In this document: positions 35,600 to 47,339 of the stretch, piece after piece
Layout of the letters: every line of letters starts with the position of its first letter
How positions within the stretch are numbered: the first letter of the stretch is position 1
Origin: Onthophagus taurus
Taxonomy: Eukaryota > Arthropoda > Insecta > Coleoptera > Scarabaeidae
Length of the DNA: 64,000 bases
Assembly: GCF_036711975.1 (NCBI RefSeq)
Contig: NC_091967.1
Coordinates: 6,386,001-6,450,000 of the forward strand
Direction: 5' to 3'
The notes under the pieces: generated by a model
The model's input: the letters and a program-made list of their open reading frames with translations, nothing else
The model's database searches: none
What the model was told of the DNA's origin: nothing
Program-made: the position numbers and the translations under genes

Positions 35600-37240
35600 C
35601 GGTAGTGTTAAAGACAAAAGATAAAGCAGGCCAAGACTCAATTTAAGCTGAAGGCCATTGGAAAAAAAGATAATAACTACGTGCACAGATTTCAAACTTA
35701 CAACATAGAAGCTTTCACAATAACAAAAGCCTTCATCGCATTTCTCCGAACCTAACTACATGCTCAAAACTATATATTTCGGGAAAAATCGCTTGCCACC
35801 CAACCCTAACAACCAAATGAGCTTGTAGCAACGCCACAAAGAGGCTAATATCCCACTTACAATACTGCTGGGTAAATATAACTGGAGATATCCCAGAAAG
35901 AGTATAAACCAACAACAACGTCCGGGAAAAGTCGAATTTCCAGAATATTTCCAAACCGAAACATCATTTCATGTTTTTACTGCGTAGTCAAATATAAGGG
36001 AAGTGCAGATGTTGCTTTGGAGTGCAAATCTCTACGAAAAAATCAAAGTGAAGGGTTCTAGAAAAAAAATACTTCACGGAAACTGCCGTTTAACTACGAA
36101 TTGCATATATTTTGTACAAATTTCACAAATATGGTGGTTATTTTAGTACCAAACTACAAGAATTTATATTTATTAAAGCGATAAAAAGGTTGAGTACCTT
36201 TACCTTTATATGATTGGAAATAAACAATATAATTTTTTTAATATGCGTTTATTTCAATTTCTAAGTGTTACATTGTACAAATAACACGACTAAAAGTTAA
36301 ATTTCCGGTTGTGTTATTAACACGATTTTTGGTAAATAGCTATACAAAGCTTTTTTGCGACTATTTCATCAAAACTAACTAAATCTACCCAGAGTATAAT
36401 TGACATTATCACCTTTTGAATTCATTTAATACTCTACTGACCAACGTGTTTTATTATCAACAGAAATAGTCATGTAAATTTAGTATTTGCAAATTTCAAC
36501 AATGTTTACATGGTTATTACTATTTTATTCAAATTGACATTAAACTGTAATAATTTAAATGTAGTACATAATTTTATCATAATAAAAGCGATGAAATTTA
36601 TTAATTAAAGCTTTTCTAATTAATACCTGAAAAATAACGAATTACATGTATAATACTTATATGGGTTTTAATTCAATTTAAGTACAGCCACACAGTAAAA
36701 TATTAAATTGGTTGCGGGAAAAGGTTTTATTTTTTTTTTTTTTGTAGTTTCGGTTTGATACATGGACCCGGATATTACAGCTGTTACTTTTTTATTGCTA
36801 TTAGGCCTTCTAGCAAATGCTATGCTGACCTACATTTTCATAAATACTTGTTAAATAGAAGAATATTTTTAGACATCCATTCTAAACTATTGACTATACT
36901 GTTTATATTTTAATACGTTAATAAATAATAATAAATAAGTTGAGGGGCAAGGTTGCTCAAATTATTAATAATTGCTAAATTAATAAGTTTTTAGTGACGA
37001 AACATTAACAAATTTAATTTATTATTACCACCCAGCAACTTATTTTATGCGTTTAAATTTTAACAATAATAATTTAACAAATTGTAACATTTTTAATTGA
37101 TTACTCGTTTATTTAAAAAGATTGTGCTAAGATTCGTTTTAATTTTTAATTCGTAATAAATAGAATAAACAGTTGTATAGCGACTGTTATGACTGATGAA
37201 ATTAATAAACATCACCTAAAATTAAATACTTTTAAAATAA
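35600..37240. other. Intergenic DNA before the SAC2 3' end
   Basis: No supported gene. The block at about 36120-37180 is very AT-rich and includes the probable 3' UTR of the SAC2 gene on the minus strand (tttatt, i.e. AATAAA on the minus strand, near 37017). Confidence 0.4.
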
Positions 37241-37247
37241 AAATAAA

Positions 37248-40200
37248 TTATAAAGCAATCAATCTAGTTCGGCTATTTTTCCATTTTTCTAGTAACATTC
37301 GATGTTCTTCGAGTTCTTTTTCAGTAACATGCTTAACACCCATTTTTCGAGGATCGAGATTAGCACCAAGATTTTGTACTCCCTTCGCCAGCTTAGTTAA
37401 CGGCGATACAAGTCCTTTGGTAACGTTTGCAACGGGACTGGTTAGATTGGTAAGTTTATTTTTTAAAGCAGACTCGCTTTGCGATTGCGAAATATTTAAA
37501 GTTATATCTTGTTCGGAATTGGAGCGCTTTTCAAACTTACACTCGCCTCCCATATATCCCGAAATCGGTTCAGGATAAGATTGATCTACATACTCACTGT
37601 TTTCTACTTCCCCCGATGAATGACTCAACTTTCGATCCAACTTTAAATTGGTCGGGCGTTTCTCAGTTTCTTCCGAGATATGAATTTCGGGAGTTTTATT
37701 CGAAGAAATTAGTTGTTTGGAATTATCGAAAGATAATTCTTTAGCTTTTTTTTCTAATGATGAAGATTGAGCATCTGAAGAACCCATTAATATTCCAACC
37801 CCGGGAATATGAGAATCTGGGACCTCTGTTAATTTAGCATCTATTATTTGAGAGTCTTCCGTGATTTCAACACCTTGTTCGATATTTTGGAAACCCGGAA
37901 ATGCATCATATGGACTACTACACGCCGTACCAACAACTTCCTTCGGTTGAAAAATGTTATCATCGTATTCTTCGTCTGATTCGCTGGAAGTCTCGTTTTG
38001 TTTTGGGTGGCCAATTTCAAATTTCGGTTGTTTTTTGAACGAGGGGCCAAACTTATTTAATTTGGAAAATTGGTGTGACATGTTTGTTAAAGCTTTAGAA
38101 CCTAAAATTGTAGTGAAAAAATTGTGGTGAATGATCTAATTATTTTTTAATTTCAAAACATATATTTTGGGACAAACAAAAAAATTTGATATAAAATTAC
38201 CGATGGTTCGCCAATATAATAAATCAGGTCTTACACTGTTTTGGACAATGTGATTCTCCTAATAAGCCATAAAAAAATTATAATAAACAAAACCAATTAA
38301 ATTGCAAACCTGCATTTTTTAACGTTGCCAGTTGTGTTTCAGACACATTTCTGGTAAGCCGTGGAAGCCCAATAACATCAAGATACATTTGTCTTATGGT
38401 TTTGCTTTCGTTATACACCTTAGATTTCCTTCTATCCAATCTTTTTTGTTGTACATAACGCACATTATTTATTCCAGCAACCTCCAAAGCTACCATAAAC
38501 GCCTCACAAATTGCTTTAAGCGATTCTAGAGAGCATAAAATTAACTATAACACCTAATATTTATTTTAAAACGAACCTATTTGTTCTTCTTCGTTTCTAA
38601 CAAGCACAATCATATTATTGAAAAACCTCAAATTTGTAGATCGAAACATATGGTAATAACCGATTACATCATTAACCTTGTAATTTATTCTAATGGAAAA
38701 ATGGCTCTTAGAACTTTTAAACAAAGAAGTGATATAATCAGGAATTCCGCTTTCTATCAATGTAATATCACTTAAAGGAACTCTTTGGTAATTGGTAACT
38801 TTATCAACCTGGTCATCGTAATCGGCGACCAAATACGAATCTTTGGTTAAAATCAAAATGGTGTCCATTTCGGATTCGCTGGGATCTCCAACAACGGGAT
38901 CTGCGTTTATTAAACCCCAAGTCCCTTGCACAAATTCCGGATTATTTATGAACATCTTTTTACAATCCTCAATTAACCATTTAACACGCTCAGCTGTCGC
39001 TAAATTATCTTCCTCAAACTGGTGGCGTTGTTCATCCAAAATGTTTTCAGTTACGGGATTTCCTATAAATAATTTTAACATATATTTATGTACACATATA
39101 CATTAATTTATTAAGTACCTAACATAAGATCTATCGTTCCTTGACGAGTTGAATCTTTAAAACGGCTCAAATAATACCTAGAAGAAACGGCTTTAGATAC
39201 TAGCCAACATAACGTTTTAATAAATTTTAAATAAAGTTAGTTTCATTGACTCGCATATTATTTAGCATGAATAAAAAGCCAAACACAAAAAAAAACTCCA
39301 TTGAAAATTTATTTATTGTGATACGTTCAAAAACAGATAAGGTTAAAAAATATGAGGACAATAAACCAGGATGATAGGAACCATAATTACATAATTTATC
39401 ACGGAAGGAAAACCTGGGACAAGTGTGTGTATTAGAAATGATAAAACTTTAAGTTGCTCTTCTGTGCCACTGACCTAAACATGTAATACAAAGCGTTCGC
39501 GAGCTCAAACTCCTGCGCTAATGCTAGGTGAGGCAAGTACGCCGGATTTGCGACGGGCAATATTTCGTTCGCGATGTTGCCAATTGTGTTTAAGTGCGAC
39601 CAGGTGTCCAGGATGTCTGATTCAGTCACTGCATTACCCTGAATCAGATCGAGACAACACTGGCGGAGAGAATCCGTAAAATGACACTTGTAGTATCTAT
39701 GGGATATATCCTATTTAGCAGTCTAATTGAAATGATAAAAGTAACATTGTAAGGAATAAACAATTCAATTAAGTGAACGACTTAATCAGTTCACTCACTC
39801 ATTTGAAACACTTTTAAGATGTTAAATTGAAAAAAATTACTTCTGTAAGTTATATTTATAAGAATTGCTTACAATGTTAAGACAACAATAAAACATCGCA
39901 CTCAATAAAATAATATAAAGATATTGGATATGGTCTGATCCTACGGAATGAAATATTAAGAGTTAAAAATCTTACCTGTTTGCTGAATTCATTCCATCCT
40001 TCATAATTCCAGCTAATTTGCGTTCACCAGTTCTTGTGTAATCGCCCTATAATAAATATTAACACATTAATTGATTATATCTACATAGTTGTACAAGATG
40101 AAACAAGTTCATTAATTTAAAATTAAATTTAGTAATACAGTTATCAAACATCGATGTTGACCTTGATAGAAATAAAACCCCACATAACCCTATTTACTAT

Positions 40201-43200
40201 AGATCCGAAGCAAAAAGACAAGCCAAGTGTATAAAGACGTTGAGGAGCCACAATAACGTGTTTACCGTATTTTTGAAAGTCTTGCAAGAATATTTTGATC
40301 ACCAGCCCAAGACTCATCACCAATAATGACACATTCAAGAATAGGAAGAACAAACCGAGTCAATCCTTTTTTGAGTTCTAAGCAAATTCACGGCGAAATA
40401 ACAGCTCAATTAAGTATTAAAATATCAACCCGAACCAACAGACGTCGACTAATGGAAAGTGGACTCCGTGGATGCATTGCAAGGAAAAAGCCACATGTAT
40501 CGAATAAGAATTTAAAGCGTCGAATTCAGTTTGCAAAGGAACACATCGAAAAACAATTAGAATTTTGAAAAAACATACTATGGAGCGATGAATCAAAGTT
40601 TAACTTGTTTGGATCAGATGGTAAAAAATATGTACGACGCCCCCCAAACAAGGAATTAGACCCTCGCTATACTTTAAAGACCGTAAAGCATGGTGAAAGA
40701 AATATTATGGTTTGGGCTGCATTTTTGTGGTTTGGTGTGGGTCCTATTCGTCGGATAACTCAACGAATGGACCAACATTTATACAAAGACATGGTGAATA
40801 CAATGAAGCCATTTGCGGACGAATATATGCCTGTTCCATTCATTTTTATACAGGATAACGATCCAAAGTATACTGCTAGAAGCGTTAAAACATGGTTTTC
40901 TGCCGAAAACGTTAACGTTTTGGATAGGCCAGCCCAGAGTCCCGACTTGAAAACCTCTAGGCAGATGTTGAATGGGCTCTGGAAAAGAAAATAAACAAAA
41001 ATGCTGATGATTTCTTCAAAAGCAGAATATTCCAATCGAACGATGTCAGCATTTTGTAGCTAGTCTTCCTCAAAGGTGCAAAAACGTACTTAAATTAAGG
41101 AGTTATAATAGATAAGATAGATAATATAGATAATAATTTTCTATTTATCCTATTAGTTATCCTTATATTATATTTCAATGGAAATTTACATTTAAAACGT
41201 TGTTAATTAATTAATTGTTAATTTATAAAAAAAACTTAGTGTCCTTAATTAGTTGTCCAAATTAAAATAGCCAATATGTATTTATTTTATTTTTTAAGGT
41301 GCGAATTATGTATTATTTTCGTTTTTGTGTCAATAATTACATGAATTATAAGATAATAAACAGCATTGTTTTCATTCAAGAAATCGAATAAAGCAGTTTA
41401 ATAAAAAAACTCAACATTTTAGAATAAAAAATACTGTCTCTAAGTATATGACCACCACTGTATTTCTGTAGGCTGACTTGTAACTCGAATAAAATCCGGT
41501 TCGATCGGCAAGACGGCGCGCCGCGGCGGCGGAGCCTACTGGTGAGTTAACCATAGAAATAACCTCAACTTAAGTTAACCCGGTTTGATAAATTGAGTTG
41601 ACCCATCTCTAATCACCTTGTCTATTTCTAATAAAATGAATGATGGATGGGTGATATTTCTTTTTTAAATGCAGTTTGGTCTACTTTTAACACCACATAT
41701 AATCCCAGCTTTTACAAAGCCTTTATTTTATTACAAAAATATTACACACCTTTAAAGCGTTAGTTCCTGCATATTGTTTACTTATAATATCACCATTATT
41801 AGCCCATAACAATTGGAAGGTACTTTTAATTGTATCAGGAATATTTCCATCAGGCGTAATTAAACCCAATTTACAAAATTGCATTTCCATAACTGCTTTA
41901 CCTAAAGCCGTCTGAAATCAACAATAAATTTCATTTATATAAATTTAAAAAAAAGAAATATTTACTTGTACAACATTTGTCCTATCCAAACAATCAATAC
42001 AATTTGTTCTAAAAACTCCAACCTTAAATAAAATTCGTTAAAGTAAATTAATTTTATTGTTATATTAAATAATAAATACACAACCTGTGAACATATATGA
42101 CCTTGTCTATCCCTCCAACAATAATTCATATCTTTTAGAAGATCTGCAATACTATTAATTAATATTGAAACATTTTCGAAATGCATTCCACGACTATAAA
42201 ATATAATTATTAGAGGATTTAATGATTTATTAAAAAAATGTTACCAATATTCGTGAAAATCAAAGGTAACATAAGTGAGGTAGGGACTATTGTACTGGAA
42301 AATTTGATGCGAATAAGCATCCCAAATTATTTTTTCTTTACCACTTTGATCAACTAAATTAATAATACAAACTGGACCATATGTCTGTATCTCATTAGTA
42401 AAGTGTTTTTCGAAAGCTATTTTCGTTTCAGATTCATCTAAAAAAAATCATAAAATAATTTACTTCCGATTAATTAAACAAAAATAAATTTAACCCTTAT
42501 CCAATTTAGGTGGTGGCCTGTATTTATAACCAGGTTGAGACCAATAAACCGGAACTGACCCACGAACTTGAACGAAAGAGACTTCATGATGGTGATATTG
42601 AATCAATTGTTCGGTTTCTACATAATTTGCACATTCTCCATCTTCATCAACACCTCTTCTCTTATACCTTAATTTATTACACAAAATATTATGGCATACA
42701 TGTTTTAAATTAACAAAATTATTACCTTGTTCCAGCCCTATATCGACTCCTACGCGAAATAATACTCAAAGTAAATATTTCATACTTAGGACTAGTTTTA
42801 ACACCCCTATAATCATTATCAACTTCTACTTTGCAATGTTCAATTTGAATATAACCTTGGATTATTGGTAAAATCCATGGATCTGCTAAAGGATTCTAAA
42901 ATTTTATTAAACGTGGTATTTTATAAAAAAAAAATTTTAAATTGAGGAAATTTACATTTAGTTCAATTAATTCATTCAGCATGTATTTATTCCAAAAGAA
43001 TTTATCATTTACAGTTCTCCATAAAGCTTCTTTATTAAATTCCCCACTTTTCTCTAAAGTACACAATCTTTGTAAAGAACTGGTAATGTCACATGTATAA
43101 GAATAATAAAACGAATCTGTATCAGTAAAAATCTTTTGAAATTCCTCCAAAATTGATTTTTCAAATCGTTCTTTATCTTTAATATCTCGTTTTAAGGTAG

Positions 43201-43768
43201 AAGAAACAGACATAGCAGCAGCAGCTTGTTGTGTTGTGTTTTTAATCGCATTACCAGCATTTTTTAATGTGCCAATAGTCTTTGAAAGAGAAACAGTTTT
43301 TGGTATATCAAATAAAGGAGCTATCTGAGTAGAACTTTTCTTTGTTGGGCCAATGTTGTGTTTTTTACACGGTTGCAAGTTGACATCAGAATTTTCAGGA
43401 CCAATTTTTAGGAATGTTATAGATTTGATTTTTAACACTTCATCAGTTCCATGTAAATAACCCACACTCACAGAATCTTTTATAAGTAACAACCGAGCAT
43501 CAAACACTGGATGGTGCTCCACTTTCCCAATTAATCCATCACATACTCCTAAACAAACAGGATCCTCTAATGTAGCCAATTCCCATGCTAAAAAGAAAGT
43601 TAGTTTTATTGTAGTTATATAAAAAGGGGATTTAGTTGGTGATTTAGAAATGAGGGATTATGGTTAGGTACCTGATTTAGGAATAAAAAGTCCTGTATGT
43701 CGATCCCACCAAAGGCTATTGTTCCCTTTAACGAAAATATAAAAATCCGGTGTACGAAAGACTTCCAT
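37248..43768 (-). CDS. INPP5F: Phosphatidylinositide 4-phosphatase SAC2 (INPP5F orthologue)
   Basis: Thirteen coding exons: 43768-43672, 43587-42956, 42895-42726, 42667-42495, 42437-42245, 42193-42085, 42022-41966, 41911-41750, 40046-39976, 39177-39119, 39062-38577, 38525-38310 and 38101-37248. They total 3,279 nt, or 1,092 residues, close to the vertebrate protein. The start MEVFRTPDFYIFV and the SAC domain lead to FDFHEYCRGMHFENV and the catalytic CX5R(T) loop NCIDCLDRTN (Cys about 466, exon 7). Exon 11 is the hSac2 homology domain (about residues 575-736). The last exon is a Ser/Glu-rich tail with a conserved-looking LAKGVQNLGANLDPRKMG segment. SAC2 removes phosphate from PI4P on early endosomes (family knowledge). 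The intron between exons 8 and 9 carries a Tc1 relic. An alternative terminal exon lies between exons 9 and 10. Confidence 0.93.
39432..39696 (-). CDS. Alternative terminal exon of SAC2 (truncated isoform)
   Basis: It lies in the intron between SAC2 exons 9 and 10 and begins after tatag|A (AG at 39698-39697). Joined to exon 9 (…AACAG) it keeps the frame and restores the Arg-Tyr-Tyr junction exactly as exon 10 does. It encodes YYKCHFTDSLRQCCLDLIQG and then NAVTESDILDTW, clearly related to what exons 10 plus 11 encode (YYLSRFKDSTRQGTIDLMLG, NPVTENILDEQ). It then continues with unrelated sequence to a TAA at 39434-39432. Two overlapping AATAAA signals (minus strand, 39308-39317) follow within 125 bp. 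The isoform would keep the catalytic SAC domain but lose the hSac2 domain and tail. The exon is richer in G+C than its neighbours. Use of this exon is inference. Confidence 0.6.
40137..41462 (+). mobile_element. Tc1-like DNA transposon relic inside a SAC2 intron
   Basis: The transposase relic (see separate entry) ends in an AT-rich 3' region that closes with taagtatatgaccaccactg followed by TA. This is a Tc1-type terminus (CAGTGGTGGTCATATA in reverse complement). The expected matching 5' inverted repeat is not visible; only tacagt at about 40135-40140 sits at a sensible distance, which would give a 1.3-kb element typical of the family. The 5' boundary is therefore uncertain. It lies opposite in orientation to the host gene. 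Confidence 0.7.
40200..41057 (+). pseudogene. Tc1-family transposase pseudogene (DD34E type)
   Basis: Conserved words run from VYRIFESL (about 40260, helix-turn-helix region) through RTNRVNPFLSSKQIHGEI and KRRIQFAKEH. They continue with the first catalytic Asp in ILWSDESKFNLFGSDGK, the second in FIFIQDNDPKYTARSVKTWF, and PAQSPDL. The frame is broken by a TGA at 40566-40568, where family members have Trp, and by a 2-base insertion just after PDL at about 40950. After this the remaining C-terminus (EWALEKKIN...) continues in another frame. The NPIE box carrying the third catalytic residue is damaged. Upstream there is also a stop near 40291. It is inactive. Confidence 0.85.
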
Positions 43769-44485
43769 CCTTCACCTGGCCAATAAACGAAAAAAAAATT
43801 GCGAACTGGTTTGTTGTAATTTACACATTATACATCTGTCAAATTCGAATCAATTGTTGCCATTTCATAAACTGAAACTGGAACAGGTTAGGCAACTCTA
43901 AATACACGTTACGTATAAAAACAAACAATCAATTTACGGGCGCATGTCCGATTGATCAGATTACGAATATGTTTTATTCATGTTTCTATTTATAAGTAGA
44001 ACTTATAAAATAGATTTGAAATAAAAAATAGTAGTTATCAACAATTATTTGAAAATGTGTTTATAGCCATATTTAGCTATTACTGGAATGTGTAAGGGAG
44101 GTTGCCTAAAATCAGTAAAACGCATAAAATGACACTTTAATATAAAATCTTAATTCTTTTATATTATGGGATTATGGCAATGTAAATGGTAACAGGAAGG
44201 ACAGTTGTTGCAGGATGTTGAGAATAGTCACTATGAGTTTGTTGCCAAGAGATACGCGAAATTCTCTATTCATAGATATCTTTGAAGATACAACATCCCA
44301 GATGCTGCATCCCAGATTATCTATTGAGAGAACGTTTTCGTTGTTTACCAATAAAGCGTTCTTCAACCAAGAATGAATTTACAATCACAACAATCATCAT
44401 TATTAGTTTTATGAGAATATGTAGGATCTGATAAGTTTGCAAAACAATTATTATTCATATTTAATTTTTTTTTAATTTTATTTAG

Positions 44486-44917
44486 GATGAAAATGAAAAA
44501 TCAATTGACGTTAAATTAATAGATTGGCAATTCATCAGATTAAACTCACCGCTTTTTGATTTTTCATACTTTTTCTATATCATAGCTACAAAAGAAATTC
44601 TTGAAAATGACCAATTTTATTTCAATTTGTATTACCACTGTTTGTCAGAAAGAATTAGGGAGTTGGGAAGCAATCCAATGAAAGTGTATCCTCAAACAGT
44701 ATTTTGAGAACATTGGAAAAAATTTTCTCTTTTTGGTCTAACCATGAGTTTTTGCATGGTAAAATCTCTCCTTTTTGAAATTGATGAAATTCCTGATGAA
44801 GTGTATTCAACAGACGCTTCCACTGATTTATATTGCCAAGTTACAAAAAATCAGGATGAATATATCACCAGAATGAAAATCTTGACGCAATATTTCATTG
44901 AAAAGGGATTATTGTAG
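44486..44917 (+). pseudogene. Ecdysteroid kinase-like (CHK-type) C-terminal exon, interrupted by a stop
   Basis: After a tttatttag acceptor an open frame reads SIDVKLIDWQFIRLNSP and then LFDFSYFFYIIATKEIL. This is the D-W-Q and D-(L/F)-x-x-F signature of the insect EcKinase/DUF1679 family (Asp of the DFG-like position and the following conserved Asp). A TGA at 44705-44707 breaks the frame after YPQTVF. The same frame then continues with WKKFSLFGLTMSFCMV to TAG at 44915-44917. These kinases phosphorylate ecdysteroids or xenobiotics (family knowledge). The N-lobe and catalytic-loop exons are not found in the 700 bp upstream. It is therefore most likely a truncated, decaying copy. It converges with UBLCP1. 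Confidence 0.75.
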
Positions 44918-45170
44918 TTTTTATTTTAATATTTTAAATAAAAATAAATTTTATTATTTTTAATGATGTTATACTTAAATACTTACCCTAAAATAACTGG
45001 TTTAGTACACTATATCAAAATAAAATAAAAAACACTCAACATTAATAACTTATTTAAATTTAAAGTGTTCTGTAACAAAATTTAAACAATCATGATTGAG
45101 AAGAGGATATCTTAAATAAATTTATTAGCTTAAAATGCTACAAAATTCCATTAAAAACTAAATTAAATAA

Positions 45171-46130
45171 TCAGTCACTCCTCTTTTTAGGTTTATACTT
45201 TTCCCAATGCCTATGGTTAACACAGGTGAAGTCATTACAATGCGCAGCAAGATCCTTTAAATACCTTGTTAAATTCAATAGTTCCTTATCTTTATCTCTG
45301 TTTAAATGGGCCTGTCTAAACGGACGAATCTTTAGTCCGTTTTTAGGATTCATAATGAAATTTCTTCTAACATCATCAAACATAATGGTGTTTTTGCTGT
45401 TGTATTGGTCAAATTTTCCCCAAATAACTCCCAAAGGTTTTACATTTAACACTCCATATTTTGGAATATGGACTGATATCATAGCAAGTGAGTCTAAATA
45501 AAACATGATTTTATAATTCGTGTTTGATGTTACTCCTAAAAGTTTCATTTTCTCCTCGATCCATTTCATTCCAGTTGCGGACCAAATTACTATGTCATAA
45601 TCATCATAAGCTGCAGTTAAAAATTCGTGTAAATAAGGTCTCATTAATTCAGCTCCTGTTTCGGCAGAAGATTTATGATCAAATAATGTATAATCAATAT
45701 CTAAAACAAGCAGTTTTTTCCCATTTCTAGGTTGATTAATCATGTTAATGTTATAATCTTTAATCCTTTTCTGAACTTTAGCCAGGTATACTTCCTGATT
45801 CTCAATGGCAACCTCTTCGTCTTCAATATCCAAGTCATTAACAACTTCGGACATGCCTTCTGGAGCTTTATTCACATCTTCTATGTCGGCTTCCAAAGAC
45901 CCCATCATCATTAATTTAAATCCAGGTTTTAAATTTAAGTGTGATATCCTACAGTCATCTCCGGGAGGCTTCCCCTTGTGTTTCAAATTCAACAATTTTT
46001 GTCTATCAGGTCTAACACCAGTGTGTTTGTGAATGCAATTCTTCAAATCGGATATTGAATCGTTTTCGCAGACCTCTACATCGTATTCTTTTCCACCCCA
46101 CTTTACTATTATCTTCACATTAACCTCCAT
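45171..46130 (-). CDS. UBLCP1: Ubiquitin-like domain-containing CTD phosphatase 1
   Basis: Intronless frame of 319 residues starting [20 protein letters not shown]. Residues about 4-78 form the ubiquitin-like domain. Residues about 130-300 form a FCP1-type HAD phosphatase with the DxDxT motif [10 protein letters not shown] (Asp144, Asp146), [16 protein letters not shown] and the distal acidic [10 protein letters not shown]. The C-terminus is basic (KYKPKKRSD). UBLCP1 dephosphorylates the 26S proteasome in the nucleus and also acts on RNA polymerase II CTD in vitro (family knowledge). Length matches the family (about 318). The start is the first ATG of the conserved domain. It is head-to-head with Gemin2, 374 bp apart. 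A minus-strand polyadenylation signal lies at 44955-44950. Confidence 0.96.
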   Translation of the reverse strand: MEVNVKIIVKWGGKEYDVEVCENDSISDLKNCIHKHTGVRPDRQKLLNLKHKGKPPGDDCRISHLNLKPGFKLMMMGSLEADIEDVNKAPEGMSEVVNDLDIEDEEVAIENQEVYLAKVQKRIKDYNINMINQPRNGKKLLVLDIDYTLFDHKSSAETGAELMRPYLHEFLTAAYDDYDIVIWSATGMKWIEEKMKLLGVTSNTNYKIMFYLDSLAMISVHIPKYGVLNVKPLGVIWGKFDQYNSKNTIMFDDVRRNFIMNPKNGLKIRPFRQAHLNRDKDKELLNLTRYLKDLAAHCNDFTCVNHRHWEKYKPKKRSD

Positions 46131-46504
46131 TGTATTTTATTTTTTTGTAACGATTTATTTGGATAAAAATTTGTAATTTAATCGGATTTGCCGAAAGAAT
46201 TGAAAGTTAAATATTTTAATAGAAAATTGACAGTTTACTTACTTGTGCGATTGGTAGTATTGGAATTGAATTATGTCAAATAGTTTAACTTTAAATTAAA
46301 AGATGGATAATAAAAATTAAAAATAATTAATATGGATTGTAATTATTTTTTTAATTAATTACACATATAATTATACTTTATATATAAAAAAATACATTAA
46401 ATTAAACTTTAAAAAAATAAAAATCCCTAACATTTGTTTTGTAAGGTTATGTTTAATGTAGCGTCAAATATCAAGTAAAAAAGCTTTAAATAATAACATT
46501 AATA
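46131..46504. promoter_or_regulatory. Shared divergent promoter of UBLCP1 and Gemin2
   Basis: Only 374 bp separate the two opposed start codons, so both promoters and 5' UTRs must fit here. The sequence is AT-rich with no clear TATA box or CpG cluster. A tandem run of poly-A/T near 46315-46430 could be nucleosome-depleting. Co-regulation is plausible for two housekeeping genes but not shown. Confidence 0.55.
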
Positions 46505-47337
46505 ATGTCAGCTTTTGAGGAAGAAAGTAGTTCTGATGAAGAGATAACTTTACTTCGAAAAGCTGTTGATGTAGAACTTCCGAAAAATTTTGATCCTACA
46601 AAGGTGCCTGAAAATGGTAATTCTTATTCCTAAACTATTTTCTGTTAACGCTACAAGCTACAATAATTATTAATTTTAAATAGGTACCGAATATCTTCAT
46701 TTGGTTATGTATGAGGCTAAACGTTGCAAACAATGGGTTACTGCAGATATTGATGCAAATAAAATTAAAGAGCCTACACTAAAAGTTGATCTTGTAAGTA
46801 CCCCTTTGATATGTTGTTTAGATATTAAAACGATTATAATTTACATAGATAGATAATTGTGAAAAAGCCCCCCAACAAATGATACCATCAATACATTGGC
46901 AAAAAGAAAAATTAAAAGCTTTCACTGACTTAAGACAATTTTTAGAAAAACATGCATCTGAAAATCCTACCAAATATTATAACAGAGAGGTTATTGAGAA
47001 AATTGTGGATGCGGATATTCCAACTTTTGAGCAAATAAATACTTGTATACAGTCAACTAAGCTGGATATTTTGCAGTATATTCTAAATAAATTGGATGAG
47101 GTTGAACCTGGAGAAACTATAAAATATGAGCATGGGGTATGGTTGTACGCTGTTTTGGCAACTATTGGAAAACCTTTAAGCCCACATACTTGTCATTGCT
47201 TTAGGGAACTTGCCAGAAAATGCTCTAAAATTAGGTCAAAATTATCCGCTAACGCAAATGAAGATTCTTACACTCCTTTAAATCTTTTTATTTGTATTGT
47301 ATCAAGATATTTTAGTCAACTAGATTTAGCTGATTAA
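46505..47337 (+). CDS. GEMIN2: Gemin2 (SMN complex subunit)
   Basis: Three coding exons: 46505-46616, 46684-46793 and 46849-47337 (711 nt, 236 residues). The acidic N-terminus MSAFEEESSSDEEI and the short segment EYLHLVMYEAKRCKQWVTAD are followed by the helical core with WQKEKLKAFTDLRQFLEKH. It ends with the conserved helices: WLYAVLATIGKPLSPHTCHCF, then LARKCSKIRS, then LNLFICIVSRYFSQLDLAD. The last motif is diagnostic of Gemin2/SIP1. Gemin2 binds SMN and wraps around the Sm pentamer D1/D2/F/E/G during snRNP assembly in the cytoplasm (family knowledge). Introns are tiny (67 and 55 bp), as is common in insects. The length is near that of other insect Gemin2 proteins. Confidence 0.95.
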
Positions 47338-47339
47338 AA

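Noticed and set aside
37189..37578. 129-codon plus-strand frame at the SAC2 3' end
   Set aside because: Antisense to the last SAC2 coding exon, which is supported by phase and length.
44172..44366. 64-codon minus-strand frame upstream of the EcKinase-like exon
   Set aside because: No recognisable content; I considered a transposase dimerisation domain on the opposite strand but could not support it.
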